A stretch of DNA of 64,000 nucleotides from Rhabdophis nuchalis. Its lineage: Eukaryota; Chordata; Lepidosauria; Squamata; Natricidae. Numbering within the stretch: the stretch's first letter is position 1; every line of letters begins with the position of its first letter. Shown here piece by piece: positions 1-11,450 of the stretch. Location of the stretch: the NCBI GenBank assembly GCA_039707465.1, contig CM077649.1:15290501-15354500 (forward strand), in the 5' to 3' direction. A program made the translations under genes and the position numbers. The notes beneath the pieces were generated by a model, which did not search any database, was not told the DNA's origin, and worked only from the letters and a program-made list of their open reading frames with translations.

Positions 1-149
1 GTACAAGTTAATTTAATTCGTTTTTAACTTTGTATATATTGTATGTTTTATATGGTTTTTTAATTTTTCCTGTACACCGCCCCGAGTCCCTTCGGGGAGA
101 GGGGGCGGTTTATAAATCTAATAAATTATTAAATTAAATTATTATTATT
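1..149 (+). repeat. L2 LINE 3' end
   Basis: Terminal 3' UTR of the L2 family that recurs through the window. It shows the conserved GC hairpin (caccgccccgag...cggggagag), the gcggtttataaat motif and a short ATT tail. The 5' part lies outside the window. Confidence 0.8.
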
Positions 150-151
150 AT

Positions 152-403
152 CTTGCCGGCCTGGCCTAATCCACGCTATCAAGCTCACTGACTGAATTTT
201 AAATTGTTTTTTATTGGATTTTTAGGGGAAAGAGTTTTTTAAGATTTTAGCACAGGGTTATTGGTATTTAATTGTTTTTTAATATTTATTATTGCTATGT
301 TTTATATTCTCTATTTTAATTTCCTGTGCACCGCCCCGAGTCCCTTCGGGGAGAGTGGCGCGGTTTATAAATTTAATAAAATACATAAATAAATAAACAA
401 ATC
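152..403 (+). repeat. L2 LINE 3' end, second copy
   Basis: 5'-truncated L2 copy. It starts at the last codons of ORF2 (ttgccggcctggcctaa) and runs through the 3' UTR hairpin to an AAAT-type tail. It directly abuts the preceding copy. Confidence 0.8.
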
Positions 404-1020
404 TTTTTCTAACCATAGCCAACATGCTTCAGTTGATCAGTAATTTGATTGGTGAGCTGGTCTTATTCACTGTAATTAATACTGTTCCCTCTTTTAGTGC
501 CCAAGATGAGATCTACAATCTGATGGCCTGACTTGTACCCTCTATGCTTCTGACCCACTTTTTCATGTGAGGGGCTATCAACAACATGCCACTTTCCGCT
601 TGCCCAGCAGTGACAGAGATGTGAGAGGCCAGGCACTTAGCTGAAAGAATGGCAACTCATGTCACCATATGCCTGCAAGCACACTGACTTGCAATAAATG
701 AATCCAACCAGAACCTGCAGATATTGAGAAGCTAATGATGGCTGAAACCCACGTAAGGAATGTAGAGGGTTTTGTTGCTGTGTTTTACTTTTAGCAGCCT
801 TGTCCATAATGGCCCCAGCCTCCCCCTGTTATTATGGTTTTGAGGTCTAAATGTTATTAGGTTGGGACAAAAACCTTCAGGTAGCCTTTCCTGACTTCAC
901 AATGACAATGGTTAGAAAAGTTAGGCTCCTGCTGAGCTGGACACGGCACCCTGTGAAGGGGAATAACCAAGGTCAATGGTGGGGACATAGGCATCTGCAG
1001 ACAAGCACTCCTGCAAGCAC
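404..1020. other. No recognised feature
   Basis: Mixed-composition sequence without a recognised repeat, gene or RNA. Confidence 0.4.
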
Positions 1021-1026
1021 ATATAT

Positions 1027-1058
<32 letters not shown>

Positions 1059-1105
1059 CCTCTCCCTCTCTCTCTCTCTCCCCCCCCCCCTCTCTCTCTC
1101 TCTCT

Positions 1106-1140
<35 letters not shown>
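1027..1140. repeat. (CT)n/(CA)n microsatellite
   Basis: A CT-rich run with a poly-C interruption near 1081-1090, followed by about 16 CA units. The SLSLS/HTHT open frames here are purely microsatellite. Confidence 0.95.
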
Positions 1141-1148
<8 letters not shown>

Positions 1149-1980
1149 ACACTCAGGGTCATTGTTACTTTCCACTGACCAGCTGCCTACAAACCCTGGA
1201 CCAAAAACAAAATGGGTAACACAGCCTCCATTCAATGAAGATTAAATGCCTGAAATAAGCCACACCTCTGAACAATCCCTTCAGAAAGAGGAACAGCATT
1301 CAATAGGCACCAAGACCCATTGATCAGCTTTATAAAAGAGGGGAAGGCCTCCATGAAAAAAAGGTTTTACACCACCCCTTAAACTAGCTCGGATTTTCCC
1401 TTTCCATTCTGACTGCCCATTTTGCTCACACTGTAATCAAGTATCTATCGTTTATATCCAAGATTCAAGCCATGATCTTAAAAGAAAGAAAAAAACACAC
1501 ACACATGGCACTGCGAAGCATCTTATTTCTCATTGATGACATTAGCACTGTAATTTGTACAACTTTACTACTTAAAAAATTAGTTGCTGTTATTCATACC
1601 GGGTAATCGACTGTTAAATCCTCATTTATGTTAATTTGAATTTGAATATACCACTTCGTGAAATGTTAGATTGCCATGTTTACAAATATACTACAGGTAT
1701 TCAGAAATGTAGATGATAGAAAACATGCTGTTTAATCTAGTTGTTTAAATAAATTAAGCCTATTTATCTGACACTTAGTAATTCTGGACACACATCCTCA
1801 GTCCTTTTTGCATGTTACTATTCCTGTCAGCCAGCATGTAAATTTTGTAGCTTTTATTTTTAATAACTGGTAATCCTAATGATGAGATTTCAGCTGATAA
1901 ATACTCTACATAGGTACATTTTAGAGGGAACATATTTTTCTAATCCATGGCGACACTGTTTCCAAACAAAACAGTTGTAC
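1141..1980. other. No recognised feature
   Basis: AT-rich, apparently unique sequence with no coding signal. Confidence 0.4.
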
Positions 1981-2189
1981 GAAGAAGAAGAAGAAGAAGA
2001 AGAAGAAGAAGAAGAAGAAGAAGAAGAAGAAGAAGAAGAAGAAGAAGAAGAAGAAGAAGAAGAAGAGAAGGGAAGGGAAGGGAAGGGAAGGGAAGGGAAG
2101 GGAAGGGAAGGGAAGAAGGAAGGAAGGAAGGAAGGAAGGAAGGAAGGAAGGAAGGAAGGAAGGAAGGAAGGAAGGAAGGAAGGAAGGAA
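1981..2189. repeat. Compound purine microsatellite (GAA)n-(GGGAA)n-(GGAA)n
   Basis: About 29 GAA units (1981-2067), then GGGAA units to about 2115, then GGAA units to 2189. All purines are on the plus strand, so it could form a triplex or H-DNA. Poly-Glu, poly-Arg and poly-Phe open frames across it are artefacts. Confidence 0.95.
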
Positions 2190-2628
2190 AAAAAAGAGAA
2201 AACAATTTGACAGCCATTAAGTTATTTTGAATATCACTCTTCTTGGTACTGAATGTATTTCTTTGCAATGCAAAAAGGAACTGATAATAAAATCATAGCT
2301 GGCATGTCCGAAAGCAATCTTTCAGATTAAATATGTTGTTTTATTTCTCTGGGAAACATCTAGAAATTTCGACAGTGTTAAAATGTACGTATAATTTGAA
2401 AAACAACAGAATAATCATATGCTGAATATATGGTCACAAAGAACTCTTGTGATGGCACATAGCCAATCCATATATCAAAAACTATGTCACAACAATGCAG
2501 TACAAACTATGTGCAAGAACATTACAAGAAAGGGATATATGGCAGGTATACAAATCATAAAACCCATAGAAATGAAAGAAGCCATTTAGGTCAACAGGTC
2601 CTGCTAAACTCAGGAATCCAAGATTTGA
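2190..2628. other. No recognised feature
   Basis: AT-rich sequence between a microsatellite and an L2 fragment. Nothing recognised. Confidence 0.4.
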
Positions 2629-3067
2629 GTTTTGAGTTTGAGTTTTATTTGATTTATATCCCGCCCTTCTCCAAAAGGACCCAGGGCGGTGCACAGGAAT
2701 TTAAAATACATACAAAATAATACAAAAATACAAAAAATTTAAAAACCTATTAAATGTCAAGTCCTGCACTAAAACCAATTAAAATCCCCAATTAAAACTG
2801 TCTATACTAGTCACAGCGGAGGTTATGTTAGGCCGGCTTGATGAAAAAGGTGTGTTTTTAAACACTGGCGGAAGAGGCTGAGGTCAGTGATGGTACGGAG
2901 TTCAGGGGGTAGGTCGTTCCACAGGGCAGGGCCCGCCACAGAGAAGGCCCTTCCCCTGGTTGTCACCAGTTGGCATTGTCCGGCCGATGGCACCCTGAGA
3001 AGGCCCTCTCTGTGGGAGCGTATCGGTCTAAGGGATGTATGGGGCAGGAGACGGTCTCGCATATAAC
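2629..3067 (-). repeat. L2 LINE 3' fragment
   Basis: Minus-strand L2 copy. The reverse complement carries the end of ORF2 (WNDLPPELRT and KTHLFHQAG type motifs) followed by the 3' UTR hairpin. It is 5'-truncated at about 3067. Confidence 0.85.
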
Positions 3068-3222
3068 TAGATGAAGAAATTTTAGTGTTCTAATTGCTTC
3101 TTAAATGTATTTAATGAAGAAGAGGACCCTGGCTTCCTCAATAATTGATTAAATATCAGTCTCCATATCAAGTTTGCGAAGAGCATTTGTGCTGATTGGT
3201 GCCTCTCATTTAGTAAAAATGG

Positions 3223-3292
3223 CTTTGCTGGCTGGAGAAGTCTGGGAGCTGAAGTCCTTCAGACTTAAAGTTGCAAAGGTTGGAGATTCCTG
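3223..3292. mobile_element. hAT-type palindromic MITE, right arm only
   Basis: Single right arm of the CAGGGGTCTCCAA family, from ctttgctggctgg to ggagattcctg. The terminal CCCCTG is mutated to TTCCTG. No left arm and no target-site duplication is visible. Confidence 0.7.
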
Positions 3293-3393
3293 CTCTATGC
3301 ATTATTAGCTTCTTCCGTGGATTATATCTGAAGTACAATGGGACAAGAGCAATGCCAGCAGGTCTGTGTCCATTTTCCTCTCAGTATACATTT

Positions 3394-3492
<99 letters not shown>

Positions 3493-3493
3493 G

Positions 3494-3524
<31 letters not shown>
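3394..3524. repeat. (AAT)n-(GTT)n microsatellite
   Basis: About 33 AAT units followed by about 10 GTT units. It sits at the 3' tail side of the minus-strand LINE fragment that follows, so it is probably a LINE-seeded tail. Confidence 0.9.
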
Positions 3525-4270
3525 CATTGTACTAAAATTACAATGAAATTGGTTTTAACTTCACTGGTGAAAAATTATAACAGAAACAAAAAAGAGAAAA
3601 GAAAAAAGAAAAAACTAGCATGTGCATGGGGTGATTGTGGTTGAATTTAAAAGTCTCACAGCCCATGGATAGAAGCTACCTTTAAACCTGTTTGTTCGGC
3701 TGGCTATACTTTGATATCTTCTGCCTGATGGTAGAAGGGCAAAGAGATACCAACCAGGGTGTGAATCATCTTTGAGAATCTTCCTTGCTCTGCTAAAGCA
3801 GCGAGATCTGGCGATGTTATCCAGTGATGTCAGAGGGCAACCAATGGTTTCTTATGCCGAATTGATCACTCTCTGTAGTGCCTTCCTCTCCACAACTGTT
3901 AAGCCAGCATACCACACTGTGATACAATATGTAAGGACACTATGGTGGACCGATAGAAAGAGGTCATCAGCCGTTGTTCCACCTGATTTTTCCGCAGGAC
4001 TCTAAGGAAATGAAGTCTCTGTTAGGCTTTTCCAATCACCAGAGACGTGTTGTTTTTCCAGGTGAGATCTTGGCTAATAAGCACTCCTAAGAATTTAAAA
4101 GAGGAAACCCTCTCCACACAGCCCCCCTCGATATACAGTGGGGCAGGTTCCTCTCTGTGCCTCCGGAAATCTAGCACCATCTCCTTTGTCTTGCTAGTAT
4201 TTAGATGTACGTTGTTTCTTGAGCACCATGCGGATACCTTCTGGACTTCTTCCCTGTTTGCTGATTCGTC
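3525..4270 (-). repeat. Rex1/L2-type LINE fragment (degenerate)
   Basis: The reverse complement reads a degraded reverse transcriptase C-terminal region with an NTSKTKEMVLDFR motif near 4195 and a PSGRRYQ-like motif near 3725. The 3' UTR ends in caatttcattgtaatttt and a triplet tail. The same 3' end occurs at 53730 and 60240. Stops and frameshifts make it non-functional. Exact clade assignment is uncertain. Confidence 0.6.
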
Positions 4271-4849
4271 CCCTCCTGTTAAAAAATATAATATAATGTG
4301 ATGTCATTCATTTCTCTCATCTCTCTGTCACAAAGAAGCCCTGAACTGGTGCTGGGAATCTGACATCTGGAGGCTGACGAACAGCACGCTGAAGACCAGC
4401 TGGCTGGCAGGGAGGCAGAGCAAACCTCTGGTCTCCCCAAAAGTAACACATCTCTTTCGCTTGAAAATTGAAGACTACTTCGGCCAGCAGGTGGGTGAGG
4501 AGGTGGCTCTCCTACAATCCATTCCTCCTGCAGCACTCTGCCGGCTGTGCAGAGGCCCTGGGAGGCCTTGGCGCACCCCGTTTTTGGCCTCCCTCGCCTC
4601 CAGAAGCACTCTGCCAGCCAAAAACATTGGCCTTACCTTCCAATTCCAGCATGTGGGGCTCGTGAAAGTAAGTTCTGCACTCAGCCGAAGGGTGGGGGCC
4701 AGTGGGGCGATGTGGGCGGGGCAGCTTGGTATGTGTGTGTGTGTGCATGTGCGTTATATGTACCTCCTGAAAAAGATATATTTAGTAGATGATTGCATTC
4801 TCCTTTTTAACAATTACCATAAATTGATTTTCAGCTAGCATAGCTGTTC

Positions 4850-4934
4850 TGCAATCAATTGTCCATTGTCAGTGCCAGATGAATGGCTTTGGCGGGCTGC
4901 ATCTGGCCCGCGGGCCGTAGTTTGAAGACCCTTG
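4850..4934. mobile_element. hAT-like terminal fragment
   Basis: Ends in gcccgcgggccgtagtttgaagacccttg, a typical squamate hAT MITE terminus read from the right (CAGGGGTC-like). The left end and target-site duplication were not found. GC-rich sequence at 4330-4700 may belong to the same element. Confidence 0.4.
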
Positions 4935-5755
4935 TTATAAACCTTTGAACAGAGAAACCCATTTTTTTCAGAATGAAAATGGTTTACTGAAACTTTAAAG
5001 TTGTACCTCTTTTTTTTTTTTAACTTCGTTTTCAAAAGTAAAATGTTCAGCTGGAGAATAAAAATAATAATCAAGTACTCAGAAAATGTGTAGGTGAAAA
5101 AAACACCTTGGGCTTCTATATAATTTGCTTTCCAGTGAATTTACCAATGAGTTTGAAGCCTTGGTAGAATCTATAGGAATTTTAACATTACAGAACCGAT
5201 TTCCCTCAGTACATAGTTTTTATATAGAAGTAAGAATTTAAAAATGAGATAGGCTGCTGTCATGTTCATTCTTGTAAATCATTAATGTGATTTATTTTAA
5301 TCTTCTGAAAAGACTTGTTTTTACATAACACATTGTTAGACTGGTAGAAATATCTTAATATTTATTTTAAGGCACTCTTTCAAAATAAAGACGAAAATCG
5401 CGGTAATGAACAAAATAGCTTTGTTTCCATTTTCAAAGTGCCTCAATTCTATGAAGTTGTAATCCATCGGGAATTAACCATTCTCAGCAGAAGGCTTTTT
5501 CCCCCCCGTTCACACACCTTGAGACAAAGAGCATATTTAGGATGAGGGAAGGAATGAAATGGTTTGCAGAGGGTGGGTGGCTGCATTTGTGCAAGATGTG
5601 GAGTAAATTTATTCCAGAAAGCCTCTGAAACTGGATAGAGTGTCTTCGAAGAAAAGGCCCCTAAGTAAACCTCAGCACCATTCAAAAGATTTGCTCTAAC
5701 ACTTAACAAGTGGTGCAGGAAGAAAGAAAAATCTGTTGTCAGGTTTGGGGTGTTT
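4935..5755. other. No recognised feature
   Basis: AT-rich sequence with no recognised repeat and no coding signal. Confidence 0.4.
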
Positions 5756-5759
5756 ATCA

Positions 5760-6480
5760 GCTCCCCTCAGGACACTTGACCTGATGCTGTGGACCCCCTA
5801 ATCCGCTGATCTGCATGCTAGGAGTCCTGCAAGATGCAGGCCCGGGGCTGACGATGAAATTGACTGAAATACTTGTCCTAATACGCTGATCTTTCAGTGC
5901 ATTGTGTGTGCCACTCACCTACTCCTGTCTAGTCCCTCCTTCCCTCCCAGACAACCCTTCGAAATTTAATTCTGCTCACAAATTGCGAAATAAGTTGTTT
6001 GGGCTGGATTTGTAGGGTGAATTGTCTTCCTAATGAAACAGTCTGTTCATTATACGGTTGCCGAAGGAAGATTTAGCGCTCCCATACCCCAAGACTCACG
6101 CAGGTTAACATTTTTAGACTGATGGCTCACAAAGAATGAATAGCCGAGGCAGTCAAATCAGGCTTACAAACAGCTTGGCATAAAAACAGTTACTGCTTGT
6201 GTGCATGTGGATTTAGAGACCCCAATTTCTTAATGCCAAAGATTTGTAAGTACAAATGGGTGAGCCTTCAAATTGTTTACAAAGAAAATAAAGTGACTCA
6301 AAAATGAGTTTGCTTAAGGCCAATTCCTTCCACTTGAGTTACGGTAAAATCTGACTGGTACAATAGCCCTTACTCATCTGAAGAAATAGTTATTTCCTTC
6401 AAAGTCTCATAGCGGTTTAATAAAATTAATTAATGAAGGACAAGTTTTAACGCTAATGCCAATTTGAGGGGGGAAATTTG
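5760..6480. other. Unique stretch, candidate conserved non-coding element
   Basis: Repeat-free sequence of balanced composition, rich in homeodomain-like ATTA/TAAT and AT-tract words, in the inferred OLIG2-C21orf62 interval. It has no long open frame. Regulatory status is inference only; alignment to other amniotes would decide. Confidence 0.25.
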
Positions 6481-6529
6481 CACTGTACCCAAACTAAATT
6501 GTTTTAGATTTTAAAACACGATAGGTGGA

Positions 6530-7085
6530 TATTTATTTATTTATTTATCATATTTTTATACCGCCCCATCTCCCAAGCGGGACTCAGGGCGGTGCACAGA
6601 AGGAATAAAAACACAATAATATAAACAACAAGAAAATATAAGATTAAATTAGATAGCTCTGTGCTAAAATCAATTAAAACAGTTTAAAAAGTCCCATTAA
6701 AATTAAATTAAATCCTTAAATCTATGCCAGCCCGGCCAGATGGAAAAGATGCGTTTTAAGCCCCCGGCGGAAGAGGCGTAGGTCTGTGGTGGTGCGGAGA
6801 TCGGGGGGCAAGTCATTCCAGAGGGCAGGGCCCACCACGGAGAAGGCTCTCCCCCTGGGGGTCGCCAGCCGGCATTGACCGGCGGACGGCACCCTGAGGA
6901 GGCCCTCCCTGTGGGAGCGGACAAGTCACAGGGAGGTGTGTGGTAGGAGGCGGTCACGCAGGTAACCAGGTCCCGTGCCATGGAGCACTTTGAAAATGGT
7001 TACTAACACCTTGAAGCGCACCCGGAAGGCCACAGGCAGCCAGTGCAGCTCGCGCAGGAGGGGTGTTACAGGATTACTGTAAGTT
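6530..7085 (-). repeat. L2 LINE 3' fragment
   Basis: Minus-strand L2 with an ATTT tail on the left, the 3' UTR hairpin, then ORF2 C-terminal coding that includes LRELHWLPV-like residues near 7030. Frameshifted and 5'-truncated. Confidence 0.85.
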
Positions 7086-7611
7086 ATGGCACAAAGATAT
7101 GTGAGGGGCTGAGACAATCATTAGATGTCACAGAATAAAGACAATGTTACACTTTCCTGATGAGGAATACTTAACCCTGAATACAAGAATCCTGTGTTTA
7201 CCTCTTCCAAAATAAAACCTTTTGAATTAAATGGGACCTAATTCTGGGTAGTTGGATATGGGACTCCAGCATGAACATGCATTTGCTTATGCCTTATAAA
7301 TGTTCTCATTTTCATTTAAGGATCAAAACTAGCATAATTTTGAGAATGTTTGGCTTTTTCATATCCTCTTTTCTGCCACAGATTTTCTCATCTAGGTTTA
7401 TGTATCACAAGAGGTTTATTTGAATGAACAACTTTTTATATAAATCACAAAATCAATGTCAGTCATTCAGTGATCTTGAAAAAGCCATATTTGGCCAATC
7501 ATTAATGAGTTTAACAATTAAATCAGTGAACACTTTAAAATGCCTTTAAATGACCCCCATATCCCAAAAATGGAAACAGTTTTGAAAATTGTTGAAAATA
7601 TTTGCAACAAA
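7086..7611. other. No recognised feature
   Basis: AT-rich sequence. Nothing recognised. Confidence 0.4.
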
Positions 7612-7765
7612 TGTTTATTTATTCGATTTGTTAACCGCACCAATCTCCGTCGAGACGGACTCTGGGCGGTGCACAGGACATTAAAATTTACAATAAATAA
7701 CAATATACAAAAGTTAAAAAGAAATTAAATAGAAAACCTGCGCTAAAATCCCATTAAAAATGTTG
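7612..7765 (-). repeat. L2 LINE 3' end
   Basis: Short minus-strand L2 3' UTR with the gactctgggcggtgcacagga segment. Divergent hairpin. Confidence 0.7.
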
Positions 7766-8270
7766 TATATTTATCCATAATTTGTATGAACATGTAATGT
7801 AATTTTGATATGTATTGAAATACGTAGTCATATTTCAATAACTCTAATCCTAACTGATATGTTTCAGAACACAATCTTAAAAGTAAGCTCTAAATTCAAT
7901 AGAAATGATTCCCAAATCAGTAGTTATGGGATTTAGCTGTAATGTCTTACAAAGAAACAATATTTTTTTGAAAAATATTGAAGAAATTGAACAACTTCCA
8001 CTTCTAAGGATCATATAGTAACTAATACTAGTGCCATGACTACCGTGTTTGCTGTTTCAAATTGGTTACCTTGCACCACTGGTGTTTCTGGGCTTCATTT
8101 GGAGCATCATTGAAATACTGCGGAAGCATTTAGAAATCTGCTCCTATTGGTAATTTATTCTTCCTGACTTTAGAAATAAGGTGATTTTATTTGTGCTGAA
8201 ATGCAATTGCAGATTATTATTTTTTTACCCTTAGAATATACCAGTAAAAGAATCCTTTTCAGTGATTTAA
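7766..8270. other. No recognised feature
   Basis: AT-rich sequence. Nothing recognised. Confidence 0.4.
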
Positions 8271-8396
8271 GGTTGGCAAACTGTTGTTCTCCAGATATTT
8301 TGTACTACTGTTCAGCTCAAACATCCCCATCCAATTCATCCAGCTCACTAGCAGCTATGGGAATTGAGATTTAAAATATCTGAAAAACACAGGGTT
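8271..8396. mobile_element. Old degraded hAT palindromic MITE
   Basis: ggttggcaaactgttgttct on the left and aacacagggttgc on the right resemble degenerate termini of an older hAT MITE. Internal gctcactagcagctatggga is also typical. No target-site duplication is evident. Confidence 0.35.
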
Positions 8397-8697
8397 GCTA
8401 TTTCTGTCATGAGTTCCAGAAGTGTGATAACTGCATTAAATGTGAGACTTAGAACTCAAGTTCCTTAAACCTCCCCTTCCCATCTCCAAAAATATATGTA
8501 CAATATACACCTGCTTTGGAGAGATCTGGGGGAAACCCTCACTTGTTTCTAATTTTGCTCTATAGAAGAGTTTCAGATTTAGTCTAAGCAAGGCTGGGAA
8601 AATTCCAATGATTAATGTAGAATGCCACTGCACTCTTGGAGAGCACAATGCTAAATTCAATGATGTGGCACATTCCTATTCGAATAGGAAGTTACTA

Positions 8698-8956
8698 CAG
8701 TAATCCCTTGTTTTCCGCGGTTAATGGGGACCGCAACCTTCCGCGAAAACCAGAAATCCGTGAAGTAGGATTTCCGTGAAATCCGTGAAATCCGTGAAGT
8801 AGGATTCGCTAGGAAACTTGAATTGGTGGACATGTTTAAAGCAACCACTAGGGGGTGCTTGCCTCCTACCAATGCATTTTTCCCCCTGTATTTTTTACAA
8901 ATCCGCGAAGCACCGAAGCCGCGGAAAACGAAGCCGCGGAAAACGAGGGATTACTG
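8698..8956. mobile_element. Tigger/pogo-like Tc1-mariner MITE
   Basis: The 23-bp terminal inverted repeats CAGTAATCCC(T)TGTTTTCCGCGG pair with the reverse complement at 8934-8956 and are flanked by a TA duplication (8696-8697 and 8957-8958). The interior holds short direct repeats of atccgtgaa and no transposase frame, so it is non-autonomous. Confidence 0.8.
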
Positions 8957-9170
8957 TATATTTCTGTAAACATTACTACAAAATTGTGCTGTCCCCAACT
9001 TGTGCACACACCACAGGTGTAAGGAGTCTTTATTAAGGCTTCTGAGCCTGAATTGGTATTCCCCAACAAGCCCCTATGCCAGTAGCAGCTCAATCCCAAT
9101 GAGTTCCACCAGCTACTCAAATGAAGCCACCACTAGTCCTCAAGGCAAAGGCAAAACTAGTTCACTAGGC

Positions 9171-9855
9171 CAGGGGTCTCCAACCTTTGCAACTTTAAGT
9201 CTGAAGGACTTCAGCTCCCAGAATTCTCCAGCCAGCAAAGCTAAGGCAGGGGTCTCCAACCTTTGCAAACAGTGATAATTAGCCTAGCTGTGCACACCAA
9301 CAAAGGTTAAAGCAGACCTCTTCAGCTGCTACAGACACATTAAGGTCTATATATTGTATTTTTGCTTATTTTTCTCATTGGTCAAAGAGTCAGTAGGTGG
9401 ATTTGGCATTCTGGTCCATCTACTAATTCCTTCTCAAGGATTTGGTTGTTTGATGGTGTTAAAAGATATTGTCGCAGGTTGAAAGTGGTAGCTGTTAGCT
9501 GTTCTAAGTATTTTGCAAGTGACTATTTTGCAAATGACTGATGATGATTTTGTCAGTGGTGATGGTATTCAAATAGTGGTCCAGATGCTTTGAGATTGCA
9601 TCAAAACATCTATTAGTATCAGTTCTATCTTTCCTTTCTTTTGCTACTGCAGGGGTGGGCAAACTTTGCAACTTTAAGTCTGAAGGACTTCAGCTTCCAG
9701 AATTCTCCAGCCAGCAAAGCTGGACTTCAACTCCCAGAATCCTTTAGCTCAGGGGTCTCCAACCTTTGCAACTTTAAGTCTGAAGGAAAGCTGGCTGGAG
9801 AATTCTGGGAGCTGAAGTCCTTCAGACGTAAAGTTGCAAAGGTTGGGGACCCCTG
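9171..9855. mobile_element. Composite palindromic hAT MITE with internal segment
   Basis: Begins with CAGGGGTCTCCAA and ends with GGGGACCCCTG. It is flanked by a perfect 8-bp duplication cactaggc at 9163-9170 and 9856-9863. The left side has one full arm and a partial second arm (9247). The right side has several rearranged arms (9649-9855). Between them is about 380 bp of non-arm sequence with no long open frame. It may be a remnant of the autonomous parent's interior or captured DNA. Confidence 0.75.
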
Positions 9856-10444
9856 CACTAGGCCAAAGCAAGTTCCCAAAGCAAATTCCCAAAGCAAATT
9901 CCCAAAGCAAAGGCAAGCTCAAAGACAAAGGCAAATCCACAGGCAAAGGAAGCAGGTGAAAAGACACAACCCCAAGGTTCAAGGCAAGAACACACAGCGA
10001 GAAAACCAACACGTTGTTCCCAGCACCATCTCCATCTGTCTGCTGTGCTAAATAGCCAACTTCTTGATGTAGGAAAGCCAGGACACAGACAAGCTCTTTA
10101 ACATAGGAATAGGTTTATTGTGCACAGGTTCCGCAAAAGCAAGCTGGTACAAAATGTCTGAACCCCGTCATCCTGACAAAGATCACTTTTTATACCCTCG
10201 GTTACGTATACATTCCTGTTATCCTACATTTGCCCAAATATGGAGTTTAGGGGGGATCGGACTGGTACCGTATGAGACAGTTTGCTTAGGTCAACAAGAT
10301 ATATGTCCTTTGAGGCTATTTGTGGCTAGTAAAGAGATAGATTAGGGAAGTTGCTGGGAAAGATCGTGGGAGCAGTACAACAACAGGAAGCATCTGTCTG
10401 GGTCACGAAGACCTTTTTGCAAGTTAAAGCAGAATAATATAGAG

Positions 10445-10700
10445 TGTTAGATTCTCGGCAAGAATAGAGAGTCCAGATCGGTAAGATTATCAGCTCTTTT
10501 TATTCGGAACAATGTAGGCAAGGCATAGTGACTCATTTCAAAAAAAGTGCGCGCCTTCTGCTCTACCGCTCCTTTTATGGGGAGCTGGTAGGCAGCCGGC
10601 CAATCGCGCGTTAGGCGGTTCCGGCCACAGCCAACCGCGTCCTGTCCAATCAGGACGTGGCTGGCTGCTGCCGGCTTTGAATGTCTGCCAGGATGCAACA
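10445..10700 (-). repeat. 3' LTR of the Gypsy element
   Basis: 256 bp. On the minus strand it begins TGTTGCATCC and ends ATCTAACA. It contains a CATAAAAGG TATA-like box near 10571 and ATTGG (inverted CCAAT) words. It differs from the 5' LTR at two bases. Confidence 0.95.
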
Positions 10701-11450
10701 CTCCTTCCCCCCCAGCGAGTCCCCCACGCGGTCCCTAGCGCACGTATTCGCTGAGATAGGTGGGACTGCGCCTATTCCGCCCCGAGCGCCGCACTGACTC
10801 TGCTGGTGCCGGTGGGGGCGGACAAGCTGCGTCGTTGTGGTCTGAGCCGCCTCGGGTACCGTTGCCGACGGGGGCGAGTCGTCCGGGGGCGTGTCCGGTC
10901 GGTTGGCTTTGCGCTCAAGTCCATTTGGCGGGGATCCTGGACCGGTCAGCACCGGCCGGTGGATCCCCGGGGAGTGTTGCGTCGCGGTTTGTTCCTGGAA
11001 CGACGGCTCCAGTATTGGCTGACCCGGAGCTTGGACAGGAACGGGGTAGTCGACACAGGTGGTGAGCGGCCAGGACGGTGTGGAGATGGGCCAGTCGTCC
11101 GGCTGTGTTGGGGTCTCGATGTTCGGTGAGTCCGGAGATCGGGATGGTGTCGGGGGTGCTGGAGACGGAGGGCGGCGCCTCAGTTGATCCAGGTGGCGCC
11201 GCCACTCGGATCCATCCAGTCGTCCGACCCTGTAGGAACAGGGGCCCGTTAGTTCGCGGACGACAGCGGGGACCCACCGCGGATCCCCCGCGAAGTTCCT
11301 GGCAAAAACTGTGTCGCCCACGGAGAAACGGCGGGAAGAGGGGACCCCCAGATTGCACGGCTGCACCTCATTGTATTGGGGGTGCAGCCTGTCTAGTTTG
11401 GTTCGCAGGCGGCGACCCATCAGCAGTTCCGCGGGGCTTTTGCCTGTCGC
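10650..11450 (-). CDS. Gypsy pol C-terminal part (integrase tail), downstream of a nonsense codon
   Basis: Continuation of the gag-pol frame after the TAG at 11451-11453, in the same reading frame. It carries the integrase C-terminal region with a GPCSYRV (GPY/F-like) motif that follows FSVGDTVFARNF-type residues. A long proline-rich tail follows. The frame ends inside the 3' LTR at 10650. In an intact copy this would be the end of a single polyprotein; here it can only be made by readthrough or internal initiation (first ATG near 11420). Confidence 0.8.
   Translation of the reverse strand, partial: ATGKSPAELLMGRRLRTKLDRLHPQYNEVQPCNLGVPSSRRFSVGDTVFARNFAGDPRWVPAVVRELTGPCSYRVGRLDGSEWRRHLDQLRRRPPSPAPPTPSRSPDSPNIETPTQPDDWPISTPSWPLTTCVDYPVPVQAPGQPILEPSFQEQTATQHSPGIHRPVLTGPGSPPNGLERKANRPDTPPDDSPPSATVPEAAQTTTTQLVRPHRHQQSQCGARGGIGAVPPISANTCARDRVGDSLGGKECCILADIQSRQQPATS
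10701..10714 (-). other. Polypurine tract of the Gypsy element
   Basis: On the minus strand a run of G and A residues (GGGGGGGAAGGAG) lies immediately before the 3' LTR, as expected for the plus-strand primer. Confidence 0.75.

Noticed and set aside
1879..2268. Poly-Glu, poly-Arg and poly-Phe open frames
   Set aside because: They are translations of the GAA/GGGAA/GGAA microsatellite on either strand.
3271..3644. Poly-Ile, poly-Asn and Cys-run frames
   Set aside because: Translations of (AAT)n and (GTT)n repeats. The same holds at 32399-32666 and 53728-53952.
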